From Uloborus plumipes (Eukaryota; Arthropoda; Arachnida; Araneae; Uloboridae), in contig JAXGGA010001578.1 of assembly GCA_038373865.1 (NCBI GenBank), positions 83,251 through 147,250 on the forward strand: a DNA stretch of 64,000 nt, in the 5' to 3' direction. A program made the position numbers and the translations under genes. The notes beneath the pieces are model-generated. The model worked only from the letters and a program-made list of their open reading frames with translations, was not told the DNA's origin and did not search any database. Numbering within the stretch: position 1 is the stretch's first letter; every line of letters starts with the position of its first letter. Shown here piece by piece: positions 24,835 through 36,399 of this stretch.

Positions 24835-27470
24835 AACTCAAATAGGGAACCTAAAAAGAGAGAGTCTAGTTGGAGAGGAACCCCACTTAATAACTACTAT
24901 ATTATTTAGTATGTGTTACCTATATTCTAACACTACTCTTTGTTTCTTTATATATCAGGCAATTTTATATAAGCCCACAACTGAGAGAGAATTTAAACCC
25001 CATTATGTTCAGATTATGATAGTTCAGCTTAAATTGAGATCCGAGTGTAGCAGATGATTGAAGTACTGTTTGTCGAAGAGATAGAGATGTTGTGTGAAAA
25101 TCGAAGATAGGTTGTAGAAACTAAGTCTCTGCTGATGATGACTCTATTGAGAAGAGAGAGTTTGTAGTGCTGGAAGTAACCTGTGTCTCTTAGTAGAAAT
25201 GAGTTTACTTAAGAGTTGTGTAGTAGAGACACAGACTAGATGTTGACCTCTGTATTTTCTTGTAAACTGTCTCCATTACTGTGCAAACTTGTCAGAACTG
25301 AGTAAAAATAAGAAGTCTAATTTACAATTAATGTGTGTCTAGAAAGAGTCATAATCTTATGTGTTAGACATTTCATGTGTGTGTTTACAGTTGAAATGTT
25401 TTTTTTACCATAGACTGCTCCATCTTGTGTTGAGTGACTCACAGGTGTCTGGATAAGTTCTCTCTGCTATTACCTCACTAGGGAACTGTTTCTGTGATAA
25501 GTGTATGCGGTTTGTTGTTGTTAGCAGTTTCTCTCAGTGTCCTCTGGTTATAATAAGTATCTTCCCTGACAATTATAAGTGAGAGGAAAATGTAATGTAT
25601 GTATTTGTGAAAGTTCACAGAACGTTCCTAGAATGTAATTTGCTGTTCTGTGTCACATCTACCGGCAATTTTTGGATAAATATAATTTGGTCCGTGAGTA
25701 TGTTGTAAGGTGTGTTTTAATGTGATTTTGTTTTGTTGAAGATGAAATAGGTAAATAATGCTCTGTCCGCTCTAGGTGAATAGATACTGAAAGTCCTCTC
25801 TGAGAAGCTGTTGTAGCTCTGTGTGTGTCAGAATTGTTGAGTGTTAGCATGTTAAGTGTTTGAAGAGACACTGGAAAACAAAAGTCATTAGAACCTGTTA
25901 GTCATTATACCTCTATCTATGTTGTGTGAATTAGTGTTGTGTCCAATGTCTGTATCTACTCCGCAGTGTGGCACTCTAGAGATTTGATTATTTCAGAAAA
26001 GTCATGTGTACCCGAAGTGTTTGAGTTATGTTCTGAGAGATAGTGTGTAGACTGCCGTGTCAGTGTGACTAGTGTCATATTAGTTGCTGAGTTAGTAACG
26101 CTGTTGTTCCAGTTCTACTTTTTTGTAGTACTCTAGGTATCTCATAAGTAGTCTATAAAACTGTGAATCGTTGATTTTAGGATACAATAGCTGTAGCATA
26201 TAAGTCTGCCTGTGACCAGTTGTTTTTTAACAGTACGAAAAGTGCTCGTTGCGTATCGTTGAGAGTGTGTCCGTTGTGTTTCCTGTATGTGGTTATAAAT
26301 GTTTTAACCACCAGGTAGATGTAAGAGTCTGTGTCAGTAAGTTATCCTGGTATGCAATATTGTCACTAGATGGATAGATGTAAAAGAGTAGTGTGATTAG
26401 ATTTGTATTTTTTTTTTTAGTATACATTGTTTTATGTGCAGTGCTGTTGTCAAGTGTTTTGCTACTGAAAATGAATTCCTGTGCTATGGTTGAACTCCGC
26501 TCTTTTGTCATATATGTGTTGGTACTCGGCCAGAGAGATTTTTCTTTCGTATTTAGTAATGACCCCTGTTGCAAACTCGTAAGAATCCTGGGTTGTGTAT
26601 CCCTGTTCAGACCATGATGGGTAATGACCCTGTGCTGAAATGTGTTTGGTCTTGCGTGTGAACATCCGACTGGTGTAGTACTCTGTTGTAAGTTGTTGTA
26701 GTAAGTTTAATGTTGTGTTAGGTTCACTTTTAAATTGTGTGGTTCACTTGTGTTCAGATCTCTGTGTAGATGTTTTATCAGTGGTATTGTAGAATTGTTA
26801 GAATTGATCTAAGAAACATAGTGAAATTGTGTACTTATGTAATTCTATGCACAAGCTATTTGTCTTTTTCAGTGTATTAGTGAAAGTAATTGGACTTTGA
26901 GTTGTTACAATTGTATGGTGTATGTGTTAGTTTAGATATTTATGTGTTGTCTGTATCGCTATTTGACTTTGGTACTTGTGCTAGAAACTATCTAGTGATT
27001 TTTTGTGTAAATTTGTGATGTGTGAAAGAAAAAGAGTTGTAGACTGCCGCTATTGTGTGATGTTTATTTTAGATTGTGTTAAATGTGAAATTCTGCATAT
27101 TCGTTGAAGTGACAAGTAAAAGTTATAGTAGTTGCTGGTGTGGTGATGGTTGTCATGTCTATGTTGTTGTTCAGGGTATGTTTTTGACGATGTGTGACCT
27201 TTTTAGTTGTTTGTTTGTTGTTACTCTCCTCTTTATTTGTATCTTTGTTTTTGTATTTATTTAGATTGTAGAAGTGTTTTAAGCTTTTGTTGTTGATTTG
27301 TGTTTTGTATTCTTTTTTTGTGTGGTGTAGGGTGTTGGGGTCACGATGTATTTGGTCTCAATGCGCTGTGTTGACGTCATTTTAGTGTTCAGTTTATGTT
27401 TGTCTCATGTGGGTAGGTGGGACTAAAAGGGAGAGTGTAAGAAAACACAAGCTGCATTTCATCGAGAAAG
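24835..27470. other. C-poor, G/T/A-rich block 4
   Basis: From about 25020 the C-poor texture resumes and continues to about 27420. No coding, RNA or transposon feature was recognised. Long TG-rich runs such as those at 27280-27400 resemble degraded (TG)n. Confidence 0.5.
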
Positions 27471-27580
27471 AGTCAGCTAAAAACACGCTCCACTTCTATT
27501 GCAAATTCATTGATTTCTCAAAGCCAGGGGGGGGGGGGGGGCAATTGACCCCCCCCCCTGCCGCCTAAATGACGGGCCTG
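27470..27580. mobile_element. Fragment of hAT MITE ending AAATGACGGGCCTG
   Basis: The phrase CATTGATTTCTCAAAGCC, a long G-run, GCAATTGACCCCCC, and the end TAAATGACGGGCCTG match the right half of the complete MITE at 52281-52453. The left end here was not found. The G-run is longer than in the other copy. Confidence 0.65.
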
Positions 27581-28942
27581 GCCTCGAGCGACACCCTTGC
27601 TAGCTACGCCACTGGTTCAATCTATAACCGCATTAATTCAATGAGAAGAGGAGATGCCATTGTGAGCGAACTCCTGACCACTCATACAAAAACAACGGAA
27701 AAACCAGTTCGGCCGCAGGTTTGCGTGAACGATTCTTCAAGCAGGATGATCTCCCTTCCGACAGCTGCACTTCCCATACCCGTGGGATCGGGTCAGACGA
27801 GAACACCAGCACAGGCTTCCTGTACTGTAGTTGTTTTCATAACAAGTATTCCAGTATTTTTTTCTCAATGCCTGGAGTAACTAATTTGCATAGATACTTT
27901 TATATTGATTGAGTACAATTTTTAATTTTTTTTTTAATAACATCAGTTTTTTAGAATTTTGAGGGGGTGGACAAACTTTGAGGACCTGTTTCTCAGAAAT
28001 AAAGTGGAACAGGAAATTAAAAATTTGGACTTTTCCATGCCTCTACATAATCAACATGTGTGCCAAATTTAAAGAAAATCAGAGTCAATCGTGCAACCCC
28101 CGTTAGATGAGTTCGTATGGAATCACTCAATTATTCTATGTTATTTTATAGAAATGATGAAGACATGCAAGGTGTCAATGAGTTCTAAAAAATTCATGAA
28201 TTTGCAAATAGAATTAGGGTCTAATGATTTTTAAACCTTTTTATTTGTTGTGAAAAGTTAATTTTTTTTGCTAAATTAAAAAATGCTTTCAGTGAGATCG
28301 AAATAGAAAAACTGCAATTATTAGAACTAATGTTTTTGCCAATGGTACATCTAACATTTTACAATTTCTGAGTTTTTTTTTTTTCATTTACCAGGTCAGT
28401 TTTTGCAAAGTAGAGTACCAGTTTTGTGATTAATAGTTTTGTAAATACAGTCAACTTTTTACAATGTGCCCAACTCGGGACCAATCAGTTTACAGATTCC
28501 TGGGCTATTGATACGCTTATACATTTTGTAAAACAAAATTGCAAAATAACATTTTTCCAAATATCATTACTTTACCAAAAATAAATATCAATTTACAATA
28601 AAACTATTCATTTGTTTTTTCATAAAGGTTAGTTCCTGTTTATTATTTATAAAAAAAATTTGTCAGTTCATGTTTACTTGTGGTTTCAGCTAATAATTAA
28701 TGGGTTTGCTTTTCTCTCAGTGTAATTGTATCTACAGACAAATACTCCGATGAAGTGGAAAAAACCTTTTTACTCTCAAATTTTTTGCAAACTTTGACAA
28801 TTTTATACTTTAACGAGTTCACCGACTCCATTTTTTGAATTTCATATCTGATTTTAAATAAGACAACCTTCCCGATCAACCTTCTACTTCAGCTTTTCTA
28901 GGTTTTCCCTGATTTTTCATACACTTCTTTCTGCAATTATAG

Positions 28943-29065
28943 GTAACTTATGAAGCTCAGACCTGGTTCAGTCAGATAACTACAGCTGAAATTCAGTCTT
29001 ACCCAGCAAAGCTGCAAGAAACGATTAAAGATCCAGGGAAAATGTATCTATTTGGTTACAAATGA
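28943..29065 (+). other. 41-codon open frame after an acceptor-like site
   Basis: A pyrimidine-rich run ending in AATTATAG precedes an open frame that reads VTYEAQTWFSQITTAEIQSY, then PAKLQETIKDPGKMYLFGYK and a TGA stop. Composition is more balanced than its surroundings and the protein looks like a real sequence, not a chance translation. I do not recognise the family. It lies just left of the target duplication of the 11.1-kb element and could be a remnant exon of an older element in the septin intron. Confidence 0.3.
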
Positions 29066-30118
29066 GAGATGAATTACTATTTTTCTATTTATGCGATATT
29101 ATATTTACCTACCCTCATCGAGTTTCCTAACATGTTATACTAGGGTGGTCACAAAAAATCAATTTTCGAATTTCTTTTGCGGCACCCCCCTAAAATGTGC
29201 CATTGGGACAGAAAACATGTTTTGCAAAGTTTTAGCTCAATCGGGTAATATTAACACGTGCCTCAAAGAGGGTAAAGTTCAGAAAAACAGCGATTTTTAG
29301 CCAAAAATCAGTTTTTACTCTGTAAAACCAAAACTACTGATACTAGAAGCTTTACTTTGGTCTCATTTTGTAGAAAATTTTATTCTCTTTAAGTTAGCCT
29401 GGTCAAAATAGACATTCGAGTTCGGAAAAATTCGCATAGAGCTGAAAATTGGTACAGACCTTAAGAACATCATTATAAGTGAAATCTCAAAACTCCTGAT
29501 GAATCTTGGTGGAGCTAAAAATTTTATTCAAGGTCAAAGGTCAAAATTGAATTTAAAAAAAAAAATGAAAAAAAAAAATGTACAGTGCTAAAAATCGGTA
29601 CAGACCTTAAATACTTCATTTTAATGAGAAATAAAAAGTTTAAATAGATCTCATTTGAACTAAACTTTTTATGGAAGGTCAAATTTCAAAATAAACAAAA
29701 AAAAAAAAAAAATTAAAAAACCAAAAAAATTCACAGAGAGCTAAAAATTGGCACAGACCTAAAACACATCATTATAAACGAAATATCAAAAATCTCTATC
29801 GATCCCACTTAATCTAAACATTTTATGCAAGGTCAAAGGTCAAAAAATCCCTTTTTTTTAGTTTGCACAAACGCTAAGTGTTATCAAAAAAAAGTGCATA
29901 TAAAGTTTGTAAGTTATACAATACGTTCAAAAGAAGTATTTATATCAAGTTCAAGTCTGTCGGGTCCAAATTATGTGAAATTAGCAACATTAATATTACA
30001 TCCCCTTCCCCCGCCCCCACTTAACGGATAAGATACCTCTGTAAAACAAGTGCAAAATATTTTTTTAAGTATACATTATTTAAGAATTAAGGCTTTCACG
30101 GCCGGTGTAAATATTATT

Positions 30119-30330
30119 TAAGGATTCCGGGCTGTTGTGCCGTGGTCTGAATGGCTTTAATGGAAGGTAGAGGGCGCTGCGTTTTCAATTTAAAATCTTG
30201 CAGCAGTTCAAAATTTCGCATCAGTTGCCAAATTAATCTACGACACCCACTGAAGATGACCGCCGCAGTTGCGATCAAAACGTATGGATTAAAGCCATTC
30301 AGACCACGGCACAACAGCCCGGAATCCTTA
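30119..30330 (+). mobile_element. Perfect 43-bp inverted repeat with hammerhead-like core (Penelope-type terminal repeat)
   Basis: 30119-30161 and 30288-30330 are perfectly complementary over 43 bp (outer end TAAGGATTCCGGGCTGTTGT). The 126-bp loop contains CTGAAGA at 30250-30256, fitting the hammerhead CUGANGA box. It is followed by a stem TGACCGC/GCGATCA with one mismatch and by AAA, where the expected GAAA has lost its G. The phrases CACGGCCGG just upstream (~30099) and CCACGGCACAACAGCCCGG recall the terminal repeats of arthropod Penelope-like elements as I know them. The catalytic G12 equivalent appears mutated, so activity is unlikely. Confidence 0.45.
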
Positions 30331-30836
30331 TGAGAAAATATTCTTACTAATTTCAGGAAAAGAAACATGTGTTTTAAGATGTTAATATAACTTTTCCTCT
30401 GAGGCAAACATCACCAATTAGTTGACAGTAAGATTTTGGAATCCGTGCAGCCATTTAAAGATTATTTTTGCACTCATTTAAGAGTCTCTTATATGCTTCA
30501 CATGACTAAAAAGACAAAAATAAAAAAAAAGGACTTTTGTGGTATTTTGAAACCAAAATATCGCTATTTAAAGTAGGAGTCCTATATGAGGTGCAGAATG
30601 ACGACAAAATGAATGACACAAATATTATCAAACAGATTTCTATTTATCTTATAAACATGTGCTTTGAAAATCAAATATTGCACTATATTTTTATCAAGCC
30701 CACTTCTAGAAAGCAGTAATAATAATAAGAAGAAAAGAATTAATATTGATCGCAAAAAATTCAATTAAAATAAATTATTAAAAAATTTCAATTGAAATAA
30801 ATAGTTATAACTAAGTGCTTAACACTTTTTTGAAGT

Positions 30837-31359
30837 CTACAAGCTAAAATGAAACATCAGTAAGATGTAAAGTTTAACCTGAAGTTAATATAGACATTTT
30901 CATTAAATACAATTAAATTGTAATTAAAATAAACAAAAATATCTTCATATGTGAATTTCCAATCATGTGTCAGCCTTAAAAATATTCTTCAGCTAGAAAA
31001 ATAATCAATATTGAAGAATAATAGAAATAGTTTAAGAATGAATTTTAATTCGTGAATTTGAAGTGAAAATAACAAATAAATAAATAAATAAAACACCTTG
31101 CATACAGATTGTCATGACAAGAAAATGCCAAGATCTTGATATTTTCTTGTTATAACAATCTTTATGCAAGATTGCATATCAAGAAAATAACAACCTATCT
31201 TGTTATTTCCTTGATATTAGGTTGCATGCTCCTTGTCAGACAATCTTGCGGCAAGACTCTGACAATCGAAAATCAGTAACATAACCATCTTGAGGCAAGA
31301 TTGATGCAAGATTGCCTTCTTGACATGTCAATCTTGAGGCAAGAAGTTTTGCTTGCTGG
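30837..31359. mobile_element. CAGCAAGCAAAA-ended element, copy B (523 bp)
   Basis: This copy lies inverted relative to 11988-12688. Shared stretches include the AGTTAATATAGACATTTTC region, AATCATGTGTCAGCCTTAAA, and the ATTCTTCAGCTAGAAAAATA segment. The right end TTTTGCTTGCTGG matches the other copy; the left end CTACAAGCTAAAA is mutated. The repeat-rich half has different short units (CTTGAGGCAAGATTG, CAAGATTGCATATCAAG), so that part evolves fast. Confidence 0.6.
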
Positions 31360-32948
31360 TTAATGGTGTCATTAATTATTTGTGTGTTAATTTCATCGGC
31401 AAAGTGCAGTACGTGGACACTAATAAGGGGGGTTGGGTTATTTTTTCGAAATTTGAGTCACCGAACTGCAGTTTCAGGTTTTATTTTATCACTTTAGGGG
31501 GGGGGCGGGGTTGACCCCACGACCCACCCACTGAGTACCCATTTGTTTGTGCATAATTATATAATTTTTAAACTTTGTCACCCCTATTTTTACAATAACA
31601 CTTACAGTTTAAAAGATATTAGAAAAAAAAATCGATTTTGACATTTGACCTTGAAAATATTTTTTAGCTCCACCGGCATCGATGGGGATTTTTGACACTT
31701 TACTTATAATGATGTCTTTAACAATATTTATGTTACTTGCATTGCCAAAGTACCAAATTCGAGTAAAAATCAGGGGTCTGAGGGGAATTTCGAAATTTAT
31801 CTCCACAAATGCCGTTTTCGGCTATTTTTGGTAGCTTTAGGGGGGAGGGTATGACCTCCCATGACCCATATTTGGAATCCCCACTTGTTTGTACACAATT
31901 GTATAATTTTCAAACTTTGTAACCACTAATTTTTTCGCTTCTAATTACCGTTTACGAGATATAATATGAAAAATCGATTTTTTGACCTTAGGACCATGAA
32001 TAAAATTTTTAGCGCCACAGGGATTCATCAGAACTTTGAGATTTCACTTATAATGATGTCCTTAAGGTCGGTACCAATTTTCAGCTCTATTTTCAGCCAA
32101 CAGTACCAATTTCAGCGAATTTTCCGAACTTTCGTGTTTTTTTCGTCTATTTTGACTGGGCTAAAGTCTAATGTTACTTAAAGTTTCGAAAAAAAAATTA
32201 TTGAATATTTTTCAGAAATTTCACAAGTCAGGCAGGCGTAAATCCTCGAAATAGCAAGTAACACGGGGAAATTTTTTTTTCAACTAATCTTTTGCTGCAC
32301 CCCCCTAAAATATGCCAATAGACTAGAAAATGAGATTTGCAAAGTTTTAGCTTAATCGGATAATATTAACACGTACCTCAAAGTGGGTAAAGTTACGAAA
32401 AACAGCAATTTTTAGCCAAAAATTTTAGTTTTTCCTCTGTAAAACCAAATCTATTCATCCTAGAAACTTTATTTTGGTCTCATTTTGTAGGAAATTTCAT
32501 TCTCGTTAAATGCTATCTCATTCATATTTGCTAACATGTCTTAAGTATTTATTTGGCATTTTTCAGATTAAATAGTAGAGTATATCAAAAATAAGGAATT
32601 TTTATGCAAAAACCTAAAAGCATTACAATATTCAATTACATTTATTTGCTTATTGTTGGATTTACTTTGTCAATTAAAAAAGGGGTATTTTCACGGTACT
32701 TTAGAAATACATGAAACAAATTCCTGTGTTAAAATAGAGGAATTAAGGGGTTAAGACGGAACACAAAGAGTTAAAATGACAATAAAAGCTTTAATGCACC
32801 TTTATACTTATACTGTTAAATTATATAACATTATTTTACTACTCTTTACATACAAATTAAGTTGCTGATAACTTGAAAAGGGATACCTTTTGATAAATGT
32901 GGAAAACTGTGCCTGCATTTAGCATACAGCATTAACTTGTAATAAACG

Positions 32949-33960
32949 CTACCGTTGCCCTTTGTCTTTTGTCAAAGAGGAACTGAAGCCTGGAATTAAT
33001 TTTACACCGCTTTCAGCTGTGTCATTGAACACCATTAAAATATTTACTGTCTTTTTAGCTTTAGTATAAAATTGGTTTTTACACGATTTATAGCGGTATA
33101 TATTGCAATCGTCCCTAGGCTGCCACTTTTTAATTTCACAACAAGAAAGTTTCAATTTTCGCCTAAATTGCTTATTTCTAATATTCTCATCTTCTGTACC
33201 TGCTTTGAATTGCTTTTTATCTAACACAGATCATTCAGCTTGAAATTTTTGAAAAATATTTGCTTGAGGTCCAGCAGATGTATTTCCATTTTGCAACTTT
33301 TAAAACAACTTCTAAGATGCGGTGGCAACATGCTTAATACGGAAGATATTTCTGTAACAACGCAGGTTTCCTGAAAGCTACCACTATTTTCAGCAGTGGT
33401 ATCAAAATACATTCCCTAAATTTTTTCAACTGAGCCCCAATGCTCAACTACTGAACATACAGGACTTACTTGTACACGCTTGTGCTGTTTTTAAGGATGA
33501 GAGCACCTATCATCTGCTCCTCAACACCACTAGTTATCAAAACTGCTAGCCTCTAAATTATCTCTATTAAATAAAACTGGATGATATTTCTTATCCCAAT
33601 GCACAACAGCTCCTTCTAAGTCTAAATTCCTAAATCAATTTTTGATAAGATTAAATCTTTGTTGACAAAATTGCTGTCTACAAAAGGGTATGACGTTTTT
33701 ACTGGAAATTAAATTTGACGGTCATGACTTAATGTCTCTTCTGTAGCTGCTACTATCCGTTCTACGAATCTCGATGAGAAACATCAAACTGGTTATCAAA
33801 GGAAAATCCTTAACTCTTTGGTTTTGAATGGCATTTTTGAATCTCTCAGCATTCTTCGCAGCTTTCTCCTTTCATCATAGTTTTTCTAGGTTTGTAACGT
33901 AGGTTTTAGATTGTTTGGTTGGCATCTTAGCTTTTTCGCAAAAAATGAAAACTCCGTTTG
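32949..33960 (-). pseudogene. Decayed transposon protein with FDTTAENSGSF motif
   Basis: Reading the minus strand across frames gives MPTKQSKTYVTNLEKL, RFKNAIQNQRVKDFPL, GAVVHWDKKYHP, GMYFDTTAENSGSFQETCVV, then PPHLRSCFKSC. Later come segments resembling a Cys/Trp-containing region. The order recalls an uncharacterised family in arthropod and cnidarian genomes with WDGK, CFDTT-SNTG and LACRHHI motifs, which I know only as a transposon-like protein. Several stops and frame changes break it. It lies inside the 11.1-kb element in the minus orientation and is the best candidate for its original transposase. That role is inferred from position only. Confidence 0.45.
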
Positions 33961-35484
33961 GTTACTTGAAGCTTTTCTGAACATCAGTTTAATTTGAAGC
34001 AAGATTTAAAGATAGAAAATAAGATAAGAAGGTAACTTGGAACCTGTGATTTGATGAGACATGCGGCTATTAAAAATTGTCTTTCTGTCATAAATTCATG
34101 CTTGTTGATCTCTGAAAACCGAAGATAGAGCCATTCTTCATCAAATCTCAAGGATTGTGTCCCAAACTAGGGACTTGAAGTCTTGCAAAGCGAAAAACTT
34201 TTTTCGAGGAAGAAGGGGGGGGGGGAGGCGATAAGTGTCAGTTAGCGTCTTAAAGGGGGCGATGAGCTCAGAAAAGTTGTGAAACACTGCTCTAATCAAA
34301 ATGGCAACCAGAGAATTAGGGCCCACAATACAGAAGGCTGAGTGGATGATTTTTCTTTAAATATTCTTTATTACTGAAGAGAAGTAAAAAATGCACTTTG
34401 TTAAAACTAAGCGATTTTAAGAACAAAAATAAATAATGTTGGGGGAAAATCTTATTTTTTTTTCAAAAAGAAATCACGACACTTGAATTTTCAACTGATA
34501 TAAATTATTTGTCAATTAATTGTGTGCCCTTCTCCTCTTTCTTTCACCCCCCCCCCCCCCCCCCTTTTTTTTCGACCTCGTCTGAAAATAAGAACGTGTT
34601 CAAAATCTTACTTCTCCGAAGCCTTCTCCCACAAAAATTATTAAAGGGAGTATCTAAAATTTCGTTTCCTGGGTTTCAGTTTTTAAAAATTTTCAGGGAA
34701 AATTCTTCAAACACCTAAAAACATCGAAAATCATTTAAAATTGCACTTTTGGAACTTCAATTTTGAACAAACTTCAATGCCCTTAACGCTACTAAATACA
34801 ATCTTACACTCACGCAGTGAAACGGTTATATAAGTAGTCTTTTCATCATCAGTGGCGCGCCTATGGGGTAGATAAGGGCTCAAGCCTAGGGAGCTAAGGG
34901 GCAGAAGGCAAACCCACTTGACAAAACCAGGGAAATCCTAAAACTGCCATTTTGTGCCTTTAATTTTTTAAATTTTCTGCTAGATACATGGTTCCCACTT
35001 CTTTTTCAAAACAAAAAATAAGGACTTTCTAAGGACCTTTTTCAAAAAAAATTATTAAGGACCTCTAAACTATTTAGAAGAAATCAAATATGCATGAATT
35101 TTATGGGTTACACAAACACACCTTTATTTTCAAACATTTTTTTTCCTCAAAAAATTTTTTTAAAGCTTTTATCATTACATTTCAAACCCAAGACTTAAGA
35201 AAAATTTTCAAAATAAAAAAATTGTGATCTGAACTTTTTTCTTCATGACAATTCCAAGGCTAGTGGCAATTTTACATCAAACACTGAACATTAAAGTACT
35301 AGCTTTGAGTACACGATGCACTAGAATCTTTAATGCTGCGTCTTGCAGAAAAATATAAAATTTGTATTATTCAAACACATTAAGAGGTAGTTTTTATAAG
35401 TACCAAGCAGAAATAGGGTGTCCGGATACACACCATTTTTGATTTTGCTCAAAATTTTTATGGTGGATTTTTCTAAAGGTTTCA

Positions 35485-36390
35485 GAAGACACGCATCAAC
35501 CAAAGTATCTTTTGCGATTACATCATCACGTTTAGTGTTCAAATCGAAATATATTTTAAATTTTAAAGCCGCCTATCGGGGAATCGTGTCAGGGGCCGCC
35601 AAACGTCACCGAAGATAGCCCTTTCTGTACGTACAGAAACGAAACTATTCACTTCGTGACCTGATATCTCTGTACGATGAAGGTCAACAGGGAACTTGTT
35701 GAGTGTATTTTAAACCAGAGTATGTGTATTTTCACAAACAAGTAACAGACCTATGGGCAAATGTCCTGAAAGCTAATAAAGTGCACCTCAAGATGAGAAA
35801 ATTGCATGTGTTAACGATGAATCTAATTAGTTGTGCGCACTCGTGATCTTATATCTCTGTGAACTGAAGGTCAACATGGAATTTGATGAAAGTATTATGA
35901 ACTAGAGTATGTGTATTTTCACAAACAAGTGACAGAAATATGGGCAATTTCTTTTTAAGCACACAACAGGTATTTCAAAACAGTAAAATGAACTATTACG
36001 TTTTCAATCAACTAATACATTCAGGTTTAGATCTCTCCCAAGGTTGGCACAACGGTGATTATTGAGATTTAATTAGAGAGGGGCATAGTAGAATATACAA
36101 TGTCTATGCAAATTGGTGTGTGACAAAGCATATAACTCGAGTACAATTTACAAGATTCGTCGTAACACATGCACCTCAAAATGAGAAAATCGCACTTTAT
36201 AAGCCTTCAGGACATTTTCCCAAAAGGTCTGTTACTTGTTTGTGAAAATACACATACTCCTTTACCCTATCTTCGGCGAAGTTTGGTCGCCCCTGACGGT
36301 CATCTATAAAATTTAAAACATATTTCGATTTGGACACTAAATGTGATGATGTAATCACAAAAAATACTTTGGGTGGTGCTTAAAGAGCTG
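35485..36390. mobile_element. ~0.9-kb foldback element with inner direct repeats
   Basis: The sequence around 35500-35620 (ATTACATCATCACGTTTAGT, TCAGGGGCCGCCAAACGTCA, CCGAAGATAG) recurs inverted at 36290-36390. 35700-35820 recurs inverted at 36160-36260 (TATGTGTATTTTCACAAACA then AGTAACAGACC). The left arm phrase GTATGTGTATTTTCACAAAC is also directly repeated near 35910. Exact ends and target duplication were not fixed. Confidence 0.6.
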
Positions 36391-36399
36391 AGATAACTG

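Larger units (their letters stand above)
6185..28127. mobile_element. Candidate 21.9-kb long-TIR element, heavily disrupted
   Basis: The left arm begins AGTGATTCCATACCAACTCA at 6185. The right arm, reverse-complemented from 28127, begins AGTGATTCCATACGAACTCA. Similarity continues by eye for over 300 bp (shared AAATTTGGCACACA, GATTATATAGAGGCATGG, AGTTTGTCC and TACTGGAATACTT). Flanks are CAATTC at 6179-6184 and CAATTA at 28128-28133, a 5-of-6 match as a target duplication. Left-arm sequence from 6506 to about 6900 finds its inverted partner not next to the right arm but at 18450-17180, so the right arm has been split by about 9.4 kb. AG-starting ends with 6-bp duplications recall Polintons, but no Polinton gene was recognised, so the class is open. 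Confidence 0.5.

Noticed and set aside
13000..27000. Minus-strand His/Thr-rich open frames of 60-130 codons in the C-poor blocks
   Set aside because: C-poor plus strand lowers stop frequency in some frames; no motifs or conserved domains were seen.
6185..28127. Calling the 22-kb interval a Polinton/Maverick
   Set aside because: Terminal features fit loosely, but no polymerase B, integrase, ATPase, protease or capsid sequence was recognised.
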